DNA from: Hyphomicrobiales bacterium
Lineage (GTDB): Bacteria; Pseudomonadota; Alphaproteobacteria; Rhizobiales; Rhizobiaceae
Length of the DNA: 64,000 nucleotides
NCBI GenBank assembly: GCA_900466005.1
Contig: UEGQ01000012.1
Location: forward strand, 247,878-311,877
Reading direction: 5' to 3'
A program made the translations under genes and the position numbers. Under the pieces are notes generated by a model. The model ran no database searches and was not told the DNA's origin. It saw only the letters and a list, made by a program, of their open reading frames with translations. Within the stretch, counting starts at the first letter, position 1. Each line of letters opens with the position of its first letter. Below are positions 52,990 through 62,630 of this stretch, piece after piece.

Positions 52990-53754
52990 TCATCGGTGCG
53001 CCTCAGGATCCGCCAGCAGGACTGACGAACTCAACCTCGCCTTGTCCACACGCGAGGCGTTCATCTCGAGTAGATCCTCCCTCTCCTGAACTATGCGTGC
53101 AAGTTCCAGCCATGGAGGTCTTTCTCCACCGAGCAACCGAAATACATTGTAGACAAAGATATAGTCTTCCGGGTGATCCAGCGTCCACCGTTGTTGCGCG
53201 TAGCTTGCGTCAGGCGCTCGTAGCGACATCCGTGTGAAGCAGCTTTCTCGCCTGAGAAAAGGAGTCACATGTTCACGGTCCGCTGGAAGTGCTGCCTTTT
53301 CGAAAGCATCCTCCAAGGCATCGCGGCTAAATGCCTCACAGTCCAGCCCATGCGGAAAGCCCGGCGGCAGATTGTTGGTGGCATAGTCGAGATCGAAGCG
53401 GCTTCGCACTGCAATTACATCAGAGCAAACTCCGGGATCAATCAGAGGGCAGTCGCTGGTAACCCGCAAGATGACGTCCGCGCGGCTCATGCGGGCAGCG
53501 CCGGTATATCGCGCAAGCACGTCGTCGCCGGAGCCAACAAAAACGGATGCCCCCGACTTCCTTGCCTCGACTGTAATCACGTCACTTGCAGTCCCTTCAG
53601 CAACAGCACAACAGACCTCATCGACGCCCTCGACCTGTTGGCAGCGTGCGATAACTTCTGCGAGAACCGTCGAATTTCTGAGTGAAAGCATGATTTTGCC
53701 CGGAAGCCGCGTTGAGGCGAATCGGGCCTGTATGATGGCAACAGTACGGGTCAT
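52990..53754 (-). CDS. pseF: SpsF/PseF-type cytidylyltransferase
   Basis: 254-residue nucleotidyltransferase of the SpsF family. The nucleotide-binding start is IIQARFASTRLPGKIML, with DVILRVTSDCPLIDP (about residue 92) and YATNNLPPGFPHGLDCEAF further on. It probably activates the nonulosonic acid with CMP. This SpsF type differs from the NeuA-like PseF of Campylobacter and is the kind found with pseudaminic-acid genes in many alphaproteobacteria. Its ATG overlaps the PseG stop. Confidence 0.85.
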   Translation of the reverse strand: MTRTVAIIQARFASTRLPGKIMLSLRNSTVLAEVIARCQQVEGVDEVCCAVAEGTASDVITVEARKSGASVFVGSGDDVLARYTGAARMSRADVILRVTSDCPLIDPGVCSDVIAVRSRFDLDYATNNLPPGFPHGLDCEAFSRDALEDAFEKAALPADREHVTPFLRRESCFTRMSLRAPDASYAQQRWTLDHPEDYIFVYNVFRLLGGERPPWLELARIVQEREDLLEMNASRVDKARLSSSVLLADPEAHR

Positions 53755-54731
53755 CGGGCTTCCATAGATCTCGTTCTGGTGTGCTCGAACAGCCTTTCGA
53801 TGGCTGCAAAGGCCCTGATGCTGCCAAAGCCGTCAACAATCTTCTGAGCGGCCTCGCCCATCGCCCTAAGTGCCGCAGGGTTGGCGAGGAGCCTACGGAC
53901 GGTTTCACCCGCCATGCCCGGCCGGTCGAGCAACACGGCTGCCCCGTGATCGACGAGCCATTCTGCGCCAGTACGTTGATTCTCGGCGAGAACCATCAAG
54001 ATGAGCGGTTTGCCGAGGCTTGCCGCTTCAAGCGCGGTGACGCCGCCCGCGCATAGCACTGCACCGGCTTTGGGCATGATTGATGCTAGGTCGCTACCGT
54101 TGTGCCAGGTGATTCCACCGCGCAGACCGTCGGGGCGGGCGCCTGTGCAGGCAACTTCGACAGAGACAGAGCATCCGGCGCGCTCGACGCTTCGCGCCAG
54201 GTCGAGGCAGAGCCGCGCCATCTCTCCCCCGCCGGCAGTAATCAGAAGGCCTCCTTCCTGCTCTCGGCTACCGGCGTTGGTGATCTCAGGCCTTATCAGG
54301 GCATATGCCGCACCGAGAAGACAGGTCTCCGCGTGAGGATAGGCTTTCGCAAAGACAACGTCGGCACCCGGATTGGGATTGATGACGAGGTCGGCAGGCC
54401 AGACAGTCTCTCCGAGATCATCTATGACACAAAGTGGCGCTATCGTTTTCAAAGCTGCCCCGGTCATTGGTGGCGTGCCATAACGATCTAGTACAATAAC
54501 GGTGTCATCTGCTGGGCGACGTTTGTCCAACGGCGGAAGATCGGCTCCGCGGAGGATTTGTGAGCCTAGGCGTCTCCATCTGCCCAATGCCGGATGATCG
54601 GGGAGTGCGGTCTCAAGAACGACTTTGACACCGGCGCCACGGGCCTGTGCTGCGATCGCAGCGCATCGCATTACGTGTCCTAATCCGACGTTAGGACCGC
54701 AGTCTGCGATAAAATGTAACGTTCGACCCAT
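53751..54731 (-). CDS. pseG: UDP-2,4-diacetamido-2,4,6-trideoxy-beta-L-altrose hydrolase (PseG)
   Basis: 326 residues with a GT-B fold and the family N-terminus ADCGPNVGLGHVMRCAAIA (about residues 8-26), and GGVTALEAASLGKPLILMVLAENQ (about residue 230). PseG removes UDP from the altrose intermediate before PseI acts. ATG 54731 has GGA nine bases upstream and is preferred over 54740. It directly follows the PseC gene. Confidence 0.87.
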   Translation of the reverse strand: MGRTLHFIADCGPNVGLGHVMRCAAIAAQARGAGVKVVLETALPDHPALGRWRRLGSQILRGADLPPLDKRRPADDTVIVLDRYGTPPMTGAALKTIAPLCVIDDLGETVWPADLVINPNPGADVVFAKAYPHAETCLLGAAYALIRPEITNAGSREQEGGLLITAGGGEMARLCLDLARSVERAGCSVSVEVACTGARPDGLRGGITWHNGSDLASIMPKAGAVLCAGGVTALEAASLGKPLILMVLAENQRTGAEWLVDHGAAVLLDRPGMAGETVRRLLANPAALRAMGEAAQKIVDGFGSIRAFAAIERLFEHTRTRSMEAR

Positions 54732-54733
54732 CG

Positions 54734-55933
54734 TCAACATTCCAGGATATCGGCGAGTTCCGAGACGACAAAATCGACATCATCCTCGCTCATACCGGCG
54801 TGAAGTGGGAGGGAGAGGCAACGTTTGTAATAGGTATCTGCGCCCGGAAGGTTCGCGGGTCCGCACTTCTGTCGCTGCCAAGGCTGGCGATGAACGGGAA
54901 TATAATGAACCTGCGTACCGATCCCACGAGCGCGCAATTCGCGCATCAGATGAGCGCGACCCTTACCCAGGGTCTCGAAGTCGATAAGCACTACCTGAAG
55001 GTGCCAGCCGGGCTCTTGTCCAGAAAATCGAGTGACCGGTCGCACTTTGTCATCGAGTCGCCCGATCAGCGCGTCATAGTGCGCGACAAGCGCCCGCCGC
55101 CTCTCGACAAGTCGGTCGAGCTTGGCCAGCTGCGAACGCCCGAGAGCACAATTTAGATCGGGAAGACGGTAGTTCAGGCCGAGTTGTTGCTGTTCGTAGT
55201 ACCAATCGTTGACCGAGCCGTCAGGCGCGAGTGCGAGATCGTGGTCAAGAAATTCAGTCGGATCGCGCGTCATGCCGTGGCTTCGCAGAGCGCGCAACTT
55301 TCTCGCGAGTGAAGATTGTCGGGTGAGGACGGCGCCGCCTTCGGCCGTGGTTATCGTCTTGACCGGATGAAAAGATAACGCAACGGCATCCGAATGGGCG
55401 CATGCGCCAATGGTACCATCGGAGGTAACGCTACCAAGTGCATGGCAGGCATCTTCGATTATCGCCGCGCCACAAGACCTTGCAATGGCCGCAATTGCTG
55501 CCATATCGGCGCACTGCCCTCCCAGATGCACGGGGATTACGGCGGAGAAACCTCCCCCTGCGCGTTTTACCGCTTCCTGGAGTGTCTCAGGTGTCATAAT
55601 TCCGGTATCGGGGTCCACATCGGCAAAGATTACCTCTCCGCCACACAAGTGAACAGCGTTTGCCGTAGCGAGAAAAGTGATGGACGGAACGATAACCTTG
55701 TCGCCCTTGCCGATACCGAGTGCCAGAACAGCAAGGTGAAGCGCTGCGGTCCCGTTGGAGCAGACAACGGCGTGTCCAGCGCCGGTGTGGCGGCAAAGGT
55801 CAGCTTCGAAGCGCTCCACCTCGGGTCCCGTGGTCAGATAATCGCTTTCGAGCGCCGCAATCACGGCCTCGCGATCAGATTCATCCAAAAACTGCTTGCC
55901 ATACGGCAAAAATGCTCGTTTTTCGGAGTTCAT
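54734..55933 (-). CDS. pseC: PseC-type UDP-sugar 4-aminotransferase (DegT/DnrJ/EryC1)
   Basis: 399-residue PLP enzyme. The family fold shows VVCSNGTAALHLAVLALG, the PLP-stacking and aspartate region IIEDACHALGS (about residue 160), and the internal aldimine lysine in SFHPVKTITTAEGG (about residue 190). PseC aminates the 4-keto-altrose sugar with glutamate as donor. The start at 55933 overlaps the stop of the PseB gene (ATGA), so translation is coupled. Confidence 0.9.
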   Translation of the reverse strand: MNSEKRAFLPYGKQFLDESDREAVIAALESDYLTTGPEVERFEADLCRHTGAGHAVVCSNGTAALHLAVLALGIGKGDKVIVPSITFLATANAVHLCGGEVIFADVDPDTGIMTPETLQEAVKRAGGGFSAVIPVHLGGQCADMAAIAAIARSCGAAIIEDACHALGSVTSDGTIGACAHSDAVALSFHPVKTITTAEGGAVLTRQSSLARKLRALRSHGMTRDPTEFLDHDLALAPDGSVNDWYYEQQQLGLNYRLPDLNCALGRSQLAKLDRLVERRRALVAHYDALIGRLDDKVRPVTRFSGQEPGWHLQVVLIDFETLGKGRAHLMRELRARGIGTQVHYIPVHRQPWQRQKCGPANLPGADTYYKRCLSLPLHAGMSEDDVDFVVSELADILEC

Positions 55934-56970
55934 AAGCCTCGGAACGCACGGTCTATCAAGTGGCGCAGACTGTCGATGTCCAGCCACTCGCTGTTACGGT
56001 CACTACTGTATACGAAATATGGATCAACGGCTCTGGCTTCCTGAAAGGGCTCGCGCTCAAAGAAATTGATGCTCGGTTCGATGACGTAGCGGTCGCCGAG
56101 ATCCACGGTATTCTTGGCGTCGTCCTGTGTTATCATCGCTTCGTGCAGCTTTTCACCCGGGCGTATGCCGATGATCTTCGTGGGAAGATCCGGGGCTAAG
56201 GCTTGAGCAAGATCTGGAATCGTGGAGGAGGGTATTTTCGGGATGAAAATCTCGCCTCCGCGCATCAACGTGAAGTTGGAAAGTACGAAATTAACCCCCT
56301 GACGCAGGGTTATCCAGAAACGCGTCATCCGCTCGTCCGTGATCGGAATGTGGTCCGTTCCCTCGGCCATGAGTTTCCGAAAGAAGGGTACAACGCTACC
56401 CGCCGAACCGAGAACATTACCGTACCGCACGACCGAAAAACGCGTAGGGCGATTGCCGGCGAGATTGTTCCCGGCGATAAAAATCTTGTCGGATGCAAGC
56501 TTGCTCGCCCCATAAAGATTAACGGGATTACATGCCTTATCCGTTGATAGCGCAATCACACGCCTGACCCCGCATGCAAGTGCGGCCTTCACGACGTTTT
56601 CGGCACCCATTACATTGGTTTTAATGCATTCAAAAGGATTATATTCTGCCAAGTCGATGTGTTTCATCGCTGCGGCATGTACCACGTAATCGATGCGTGA
56701 CATCGCCTGTTGCAAGCGGTCAAGGTCACGGACGTCACCTATAAAGTAGCGAATCTCCGGATGCCGTGCAAACTCCGGGTCGCGGATCATCATTTGATGT
56801 TTCTGTTCGTCTCGTGACAGAACGACGACGCGGTGTGGCTTAGCGACCTCAAAGAGGCGCTTTACAAAGCTTCTGCCGAAAGAGCCTGTACCACCGGTGA
56901 CGAGAATAGAGGCCCCGTCAAGATTTTCGATTGCGTCGTCAAACTGACGTGCGCCCGCAGTCGCCGACAT
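55930..56970 (-). CDS. pseB: UDP-N-acetylglucosamine 4,6-dehydratase (PseB)
   Basis: 346-residue extended SDR of the FlaA1/PseB group. The coenzyme loop is ILVTGGTGSFGRSFVKRL (about residues 24-41). Other landmarks are AAMKHIDLAEYNPFECIKTN, STDKACNPVNLYGASKLASD with the catalytic Asp-Lys and Tyr-Lys pairs, and the RYGNVLGSAGSVVPFF strand. It performs the first step of pseudaminic-acid synthesis. GGAGGGG stands eight bases before ATG 56970. It is the first gene of the operon. Confidence 0.92.
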   Translation of the reverse strand: MSATAGARQFDDAIENLDGASILVTGGTGSFGRSFVKRLFEVAKPHRVVVLSRDEQKHQMMIRDPEFARHPEIRYFIGDVRDLDRLQQAMSRIDYVVHAAAMKHIDLAEYNPFECIKTNVMGAENVVKAALACGVRRVIALSTDKACNPVNLYGASKLASDKIFIAGNNLAGNRPTRFSVVRYGNVLGSAGSVVPFFRKLMAEGTDHIPITDERMTRFWITLRQGVNFVLSNFTLMRGGEIFIPKIPSSTIPDLAQALAPDLPTKIIGIRPGEKLHEAMITQDDAKNTVDLGDRYVIEPSINFFEREPFQEARAVDPYFVYSSDRNSEWLDIDSLRHLIDRAFRGL

Positions 56971-57233
56971 ACTTAAGCCCCTCCGAAGTTTGTGCACGTC
57001 TAGGACAAAATGGCTCTTCTGTGCAACTCTTTTTAGAGGGGCCTAGAGCAGTCAGGGAAGGATCAGTCGGCGACCAAGAATTTCATGTTGCCGTCGGCAG
57101 TAGGCAGAATTTTCGCCGTTGCTGAAAGGGGTCTGTTCTCGGTATAGCGTTGCAGAGTAGGATGTAGGCGCGCCGGCTGGCAACTATGTACGCACGACAT
57201 AAATGGAACAAAGAATAGTATTGAGGACGTTCA

Positions 57234-57917
57234 ATGGTGGATACTGCTGGATACGACAAGATCTGGGATGACGTCTACGCCGCCGGCTTCAACCAAAACT
57301 GGCCCTGGGACGCGGTTGTGAGCTTCGTCTTCCGGAACGCGCCGCGTGATAAGGCGCGTAGCGAAGTGTCCGTCTTCGAAGTGGGATTCGGGACGGGCTC
57401 TAATCTTTGGTTTGCAGCTCGAGAAGGATTTTCCGTACACGGCATCGAAGGCAGCGCCATTGCGGTGGGGAAGGCGAAGAGGCGGCTGGCTGAAGAGGGA
57501 CTTGCAGGTGACTTGCGGATTGGGGACTTCACACGAACGCTCGATTTTGCCGACAATTCTTTCGACCTCGTGATAGATCGTGCCGCGATTACCTGCGCCG
57601 CTATGTCCATTGCGGGTGATGTGATCGAAGAAATTCGCCGCGTGCTGAAGCCCGGTGGGACTTTTCTTTTTAGCCCCTATTCAAAATCTCATCCTGTCGT
57701 TGAAGGGGCGAGGGAGATCGGCGACGGTCTGATGGATGACATTGCGAACAGTGGCCTTGCTGGTATCGGTCCGATCTGCTTCTGGGGCGAGGAAGACATC
57801 CGGCGCGCGTTTTCCCACGGCTGGGAAATTGTCTCTCTTGGCGAACTGTCGTCCAAGGACCATGTCGATCCTCGATTTGATCGTGCTGAATGGTACGTCT
57901 CCGCGATCAAACAGTAG
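57234..57917 (+). CDS. SAM-dependent methyltransferase
   Basis: 227-residue class I methyltransferase. SAM motif I is VFEVGFGTGSNLWFAAREG (about residue 47), followed by the acidic VHGIEGSAIAVGKAKRRL, and DLVIDRAAITC at motif IV. GAGGACG precedes the ATG. The target is unknown; the position suggests modification of a sugar or lipid in the surface polysaccharide. It is divergent from pseB. Confidence 0.88.
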   Translation: MVDTAGYDKIWDDVYAAGFNQNWPWDAVVSFVFRNAPRDKARSEVSVFEVGFGTGSNLWFAAREGFSVHGIEGSAIAVGKAKRRLAEEGLAGDLRIGDFTRTLDFADNSFDLVIDRAAITCAAMSIAGDVIEEIRRVLKPGGTFLFSPYSKSHPVVEGAREIGDGLMDDIANSGLAGIGPICFWGEEDIRRAFSHGWEIVSLGELSSKDHVDPRFDRAEWYVSAIKQ

Positions 57918-57928
57918 AAGCGCCACTG

Positions 57929-58600
57929 ATGGAGCAGCCGAACCGTATTACAGTCCTGCCCAACGAGGAGAATTTCCGGGAGTTTCTCGGCGTGCGCCTT
58001 GCGACTGTTGGGGTAACAATCGGTGATATCGAGCTGCTCTTAGAGCCGACCTATAATAAGGTTTCTGCTACGTTTGCGCTCATCGATCGCCGCTATTACC
58101 GTGCTGAAGACGGAACACCGTTGTTACGCACCGCCCATTATAGCCAATCCGCGGTTTTTCTCTACCATCTATCCAGGCAAGCCTACTTGTCGGGCGACGG
58201 GCACCTCGCTGACCGTATATACATGTTGAATGTCTCTCAGAGCGCCTGTGACCTCTTTTACGAGGTGGAGCTACCTCAGAGAGTCTACTGCGACCATCCT
58301 CTGGGAAGTGTCATTGGGCGCGGACATTTTACCGAACGGTCTCAACTCGTGTTTTCCGATGGGTGCACTATCGGGAACAACTGGGGCGTCTATCCGAAAA
58401 TCGACGGCAGACTTGTTCTGCTTTCTCGCTCGGCTGTTATCGGAAAGACGGAGATCAGCGGAACAGTGGTGATGGCGCGGGGTGCTGAACTCATTGATGC
58501 GGGAAGCGTAGAGAATTGCTGGGTTTTCGGGTCGGGCCGCGACGTGATTTTCAAACCGATTGACTTGCAGCGGGCGAATGTCCTGATACCGTTTGTATGA
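57929..58600 (+). CDS. Serine acetyltransferase-like hexapeptide protein
   Basis: 223 residues. The N-terminal about 125 residues are helical, and the C-terminal 90 contain hexapeptide turns (LGSVIGRGHFTERSQLVFSD, GCTIGNNWGV, KIDGRLVLLSRSAVIGKTEI, SGTVVMARGAELIDAGS). The architecture resembles CysE-type acetyltransferases. The usual catalytic His of CysE is not clearly placed, so it may be an O-acyltransferase for a sugar or a non-catalytic relative. It starts 11 bp after the methyltransferase stop and converges on the large gene ending at 58642. Confidence 0.7.
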   Translation: MEQPNRITVLPNEENFREFLGVRLATVGVTIGDIELLLEPTYNKVSATFALIDRRYYRAEDGTPLLRTAHYSQSAVFLYHLSRQAYLSGDGHLADRIYMLNVSQSACDLFYEVELPQRVYCDHPLGSVIGRGHFTERSQLVFSDGCTIGNNWGVYPKIDGRLVLLSRSAVIGKTEISGTVVMARGAELIDAGSVENCWVFGSGRDVIFKPIDLQRANVLIPFV

Positions 58601-58641
58601 CGCTCCGCAGCGATGCAATCGTGGTCTTGCTCATGTACTCG

Positions 58642-61635
58642 CTACGTCTTGATTCCTGTCTGACGAGCTATTTTCAGGCGTGAGGCAATGTGATCGTCAA
58701 TCGTCTTTCGCATATGGGCGGAAGGCAAGCCCTGCAGCAGTTGTTGATTCGCCTCGATGTAGTTGCTGCGGCTTCTTTGCAGATCTTGCCAACGTGCGCC
58801 GTGAACCCGGAAATCCTCTATGCACGTCAGCAGTTCCTCCGCGGAGAGCGCGATTGACGCCACACCCATTGCGTCGAGGCTGATCGGTGGAGGTACCTCT
58901 GTGAAATTGCAGGCGATTACATCCCGCCCTGCAAGAGCGGCCTCAAGACCGACATTGGAAAAGCGAGTAACGACAATGTCGGCCACGGCCAATGTCTGCG
59001 GAAGATCTAGTGTAGTTAAGGTCATGAGCGCGTGATCTCTGCGACCGAGTTCCGCGCAGTACGTCTTGAATGCATCATCACAGGTCGGGTGTAGCCGGAT
59101 TCCGAGGCGCGCATTCGGCCAAGCGGAGATGTTATTGGCAATAGCCGATATTATGGGTTCGTCTTCATGCAAAAATGGAGATCCGGCGAAAACAATGAGG
59201 AAATTCTCGCTTATGCCGGCATGTTTTCGGGTGATCTCTCTATCAAGCTTGCGAATTTTCTCTTGAACAAGTCCTACTTTTGAACACCCAGTCAATACTG
59301 TCTTTTCAACTGGAAGACCAAAATAGCTCGTGAAAAGCTGTTGTGACTGTGTTTCAATTGTAAATTGAACGTCGGCCTTCGTGGGTTTATAGCGAGAGCG
59401 CGGTCCAACGAACACGGTTTGGACGTCGAAGGTCGGTATACCGGCCTCGCGGCCGACGAGGCATGCCGTCTGGGAAATAAAGTCTCGACCGGGCAGCAAA
59501 GCTATCTGACTTGGCGCCAAGGTCTTCAACCATTTTGCTGTTTCAGCCCCAGCTTGGATGTAGTTGAAGAACTTGGAGCAGAAGAATGCATCAAGTTGAC
59601 GACGCATCGACAATATAAGCGCCACCTCAGTAAGGTTTATCATCCCGTTTCTATGGGCAAAGCGAACAAGAAATGGCAAAAGATTTCGCTTGGTTTGTAC
59701 AGGGAGTTTGCCATTGAGTGCCTGTAGTTTTGCGGCGGGCGCTACAATGACTTGGTCGTACCAATCGTTGGTCACCGAATCAACAAAGGTTGAAACTCGA
59801 CCCTTGATTGTTTGGCCGGCACTGGGGATGAAGACGACGGTTCGGTCTTTGCGCAGCTCGCGCCCCAGCTCAGTCAGATCTGTATTGTAATTACGGTCGA
59901 AGTTCCGGCCTATGAGCACAGCTGCACCGGTTGAACGTACAGATTTGGCACTCCCAGCCGCCGTGGCCTTCGAAACAATACGTCTGGCACTGTCTTCGCT
60001 CAGCCCCGAAGCTTCGGGAAATGCGGTTTCAATGATCTGACGCTGAAGTTCGTACGCTTCATCGGACGGACGGAAGCCGATTTCCGGGGTTATGATGCGG
60101 GCAGTCTCTGGGTAATCTATGGAGTGGAGACCTGCCGTGAATGCCATCCCAAGATCGCTGTCGCCGGCAAGGATCGTGTCGCCTGCGCGAGGAGTATTAC
60201 GAAGATGTTCCAAGAGACTCCAGAATTCTGCGGCCCTTCCAAAGAGAAGGTCATCGATCGGCAGTTCCAGTGCATTCAGCCAAACGCTAGCTTCGCTCGC
60301 CTTGAGGAGATCGGCGACCGCGGTAGAAAATGCGCCCGCGATCCGGCCGGTGTGCCTGCTGAGCCTTTCCTCACTTTCGCTGTAGGGTTTTACACGTAGT
60401 GACTTCGTGGTATCGAGGCTGGCTATTCGGTTCGATTGCGAAGAGCGTGTAAGCGATGACACTGGTAAAGTGCTGAACGAAGTCATTTCGCCAAGACAGA
60501 TAACTTCGAGATCGCTCCCGCGATTAGCATGGCTCAATGCAGCTGGGGGAGCCTTGCCTGCAACGAACCAGCGACTGGAAGACACTGCCGACGCAAAATC
60601 AAGACCCGCACCTGGAGTATAATCAACGGCCTCCAGCAACGGAAGATCCACATGTCGCCAACGGCAATACGCTTGCAGGTCGTCACGCCCTTTCTGGACA
60701 GTCAGGGAGCGCAATAATAGATGCAGGGCGATCCGTTCCGGTTCGGCGAGTGCGGCTCTGTCGTCGCAATGCCCGATCGTGGTGAGGAAATCCGGGGTAA
60801 GTGGAAGACTGGCCGCGGAAGTGAGAACAGAGACAAGTGACGAGTGGTTGTCGTTGACCCACGCCTTGTAAATCAATCCCAAAGCAATGATTGCGGCCTG
60901 CTCAGGTGCGTGTAGCGCCCGTTCGCGTACTTCAGATAGAGTTAGCGGCGTGAATTGGTCTGCCGAAACGCTCGCACCTGCGGGTAAAATTGTCGGCAGT
61001 ACATCTGTATTGTCAGCAAGCACGTCCAGAATCTTCTGAAAAAATGCCATTGCGTCGGCGTTCGTTCCTGCGCGTGGGATTGCTGTTGCCCGGGGGACGC
61101 GCTTTAGTCGTACGGAATGTGGTGTTTCGCTGCTGCGAAGCTGCCTTGGCCCCTCCAGATTCGTATCGTTCTGCGTGGAAATCGATGCAGGTGAGCTTTT
61201 CGGATCGTGCACGAGCGTGGCATCGCAGTCGGGGCGATCATCTGCGATCTCTGCGTCGCGTCTGAGATGCGGCACCGGATCGATGGAGGCCTCAAATATC
61301 GCGGTTGGGAGGCCGTCTGTAGCGGCGGCGAGACGCCGCCTTGCTGCATCCGGGAAAGCAATCACTGCGACGTCCCGACGCATTAAAGCCAACCTCAACT
61401 CGGAGGTTAAAACGTCCTTCAGCGCGAATGTCTTTTCGAATTCCGGGTACGCCTCGTCGAATTCTATCCAATCTTCTTCTCTGAGGCCGACGACGACGGC
61501 ACGGTGGGATGCATGCGGCCGTCTGGAGAGTTTCCGCAGCTTCGACGGCTTGACGCCTACCAAATGAAGAATTGCGCGCCAAGTCAGAAGCGGCTTTCGA
61601 GCAAAGCTCAGAAGAACAGTCCAAAGGTAATTCAT
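58642..61635 (-). CDS. Large glycosyltransferase-like capsule protein
   Basis: 997 residues. I recognise only the C-terminal third as a GT-B/UDP-GlcNAc-epimerase-like fold: LTGCSKVGLVQEKIRKLDRE, LIVFAGSPFLHEDEPIISAI (about residue 815), ARLGIRLHPTCDD and VVTRFSNVGLEAALAGRDVI (about residue 900). The middle holds further alpha/beta sequence (RIITPEIGFRPSDEA, FIPSAGQTIKGR) and the N-terminus has a hydrophobic segment. It may be a polymerising or initiating glycosyltransferase of the K-antigen. The composition is visibly more AT-rich than in the operons left of 46 kb. Confidence 0.65.
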   Translation of the reverse strand: MNYLWTVLLSFARKPLLTWRAILHLVGVKPSKLRKLSRRPHASHRAVVVGLREEDWIEFDEAYPEFEKTFALKDVLTSELRLALMRRDVAVIAFPDAARRRLAAATDGLPTAIFEASIDPVPHLRRDAEIADDRPDCDATLVHDPKSSPASISTQNDTNLEGPRQLRSSETPHSVRLKRVPRATAIPRAGTNADAMAFFQKILDVLADNTDVLPTILPAGASVSADQFTPLTLSEVRERALHAPEQAAIIALGLIYKAWVNDNHSSLVSVLTSAASLPLTPDFLTTIGHCDDRAALAEPERIALHLLLRSLTVQKGRDDLQAYCRWRHVDLPLLEAVDYTPGAGLDFASAVSSSRWFVAGKAPPAALSHANRGSDLEVICLGEMTSFSTLPVSSLTRSSQSNRIASLDTTKSLRVKPYSESEERLSRHTGRIAGAFSTAVADLLKASEASVWLNALELPIDDLLFGRAAEFWSLLEHLRNTPRAGDTILAGDSDLGMAFTAGLHSIDYPETARIITPEIGFRPSDEAYELQRQIIETAFPEASGLSEDSARRIVSKATAAGSAKSVRSTGAAVLIGRNFDRNYNTDLTELGRELRKDRTVVFIPSAGQTIKGRVSTFVDSVTNDWYDQVIVAPAAKLQALNGKLPVQTKRNLLPFLVRFAHRNGMINLTEVALILSMRRQLDAFFCSKFFNYIQAGAETAKWLKTLAPSQIALLPGRDFISQTACLVGREAGIPTFDVQTVFVGPRSRYKPTKADVQFTIETQSQQLFTSYFGLPVEKTVLTGCSKVGLVQEKIRKLDREITRKHAGISENFLIVFAGSPFLHEDEPIISAIANNISAWPNARLGIRLHPTCDDAFKTYCAELGRRDHALMTLTTLDLPQTLAVADIVVTRFSNVGLEAALAGRDVIACNFTEVPPPISLDAMGVASIALSAEELLTCIEDFRVHGARWQDLQRSRSNYIEANQQLLQGLPSAHMRKTIDDHIASRLKIARQTGIKT

Positions 61636-61643
61636 ATTAGGAC

Positions 61644-62627
61644 TTAACTCGGCTGTTCGATCGAAAATCCAACCGCGTAAATGTCGGCAGTGATACCTGC
61701 GTCGGTGCGGATCGAGAACGTCTGCTTGCTTGTCGTTGCGAGTTCCAGTTGCATAACTGACAAATCGCCGGGACGGTTGACGTAACCTGCCAGGAACTCT
61801 CCGTCGGATCGTCCGAGAGTGCTGATGTATGCGCCACCACCTTGCTTATTTGCGCGAAGGATGATTTCCATTCGCAGAATACGGCCAAAACCGGGTACCC
61901 ATTTGCTGGCGTCAATTGTCTGTGCCGTCGTTCCCGACACGCCTTTTGCGATCAAATAATGACTAGCGGGCAACAGGCGAGTCCAGTCGCACACTGACTT
62001 TGGCCAGCCGTAACAAACCATCGGCCGGAACCCTGTATCTGGTTCATAGCGGTAAGCGATCGGCAGATGGCGCCGGTAGATGTAGCTGGCCGGAACGCCA
62101 GCTGAACCCTGTCCATCAGTTCTTTGGGAGCTTTGCTGTCGTGTTAAAACAGCGGTGACCGGTGTTGTGGGATTCAACTCCCGAGCCAACACAACATAGT
62201 ACCAGCCGGCGAGGGGCTTTCCGACAAATTGTCCGCGAACGTAAGTCGCGCTAGCTCTCTCGGACTTGTCCCTAGGGCCGGCAAGCATCTCCTCTACGTC
62301 CTTCGGGGTTGCAACGTCATCTCGTCCGCCGACCCCCGTTGTTTCTATGTTGACCGTTATTTTGCGGTACACATTGAGAATTTCGCAGCCGGTATTGTCA
62401 ACCGCCGAACCAGGATAGATGATAAGTTGGTTCGCATCGAGACGCTGCGTCTCTAAGCCGTTCAGCATGCGAAAAGGACGTTCGTCTTGAGTCGGATCGC
62501 AACGTTCGCCTGCCTCCGGGGTTTTGGCGACAGTTGACAAGGACATCATCACGCAGGCGGAGAAAAGGATTTTCTTCCGATCAAACCTATTCCGGGTGCG
62601 CGGCCGCGCGGCGGCGGCAGACGTCAT
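61644..62627 (-). CDS. Uncharacterised exported protein in the capsule locus
   Basis: 327 residues. A basic N-terminus (RPRTRNRFDRKKILFSACVMMSL) looks like a long signal peptide with cleavage near residue 35. The remainder has beta-rich character, including YYVVLARELNPTTPVTAVLT, YIYRRHLPIAYRY and FGRILRMEIILRANKQGGGA, and no family I can name. It starts 3 bp after the KpsE-like stop and is followed 8 bp later by the 997-residue protein gene, so it is part of the same operon and may act on the exported polysaccharide. Confidence 0.7.
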   Translation of the reverse strand: MTSAAAARPRTRNRFDRKKILFSACVMMSLSTVAKTPEAGERCDPTQDERPFRMLNGLETQRLDANQLIIYPGSAVDNTGCEILNVYRKITVNIETTGVGGRDDVATPKDVEEMLAGPRDKSERASATYVRGQFVGKPLAGWYYVVLARELNPTTPVTAVLTRQQSSQRTDGQGSAGVPASYIYRRHLPIAYRYEPDTGFRPMVCYGWPKSVCDWTRLLPASHYLIAKGVSGTTAQTIDASKWVPGFGRILRMEIILRANKQGGGAYISTLGRSDGEFLAGYVNRPGDLSVMQLELATTSKQTFSIRTDAGITADIYAVGFSIEQPS

Positions 62628-62630
62628 TGA

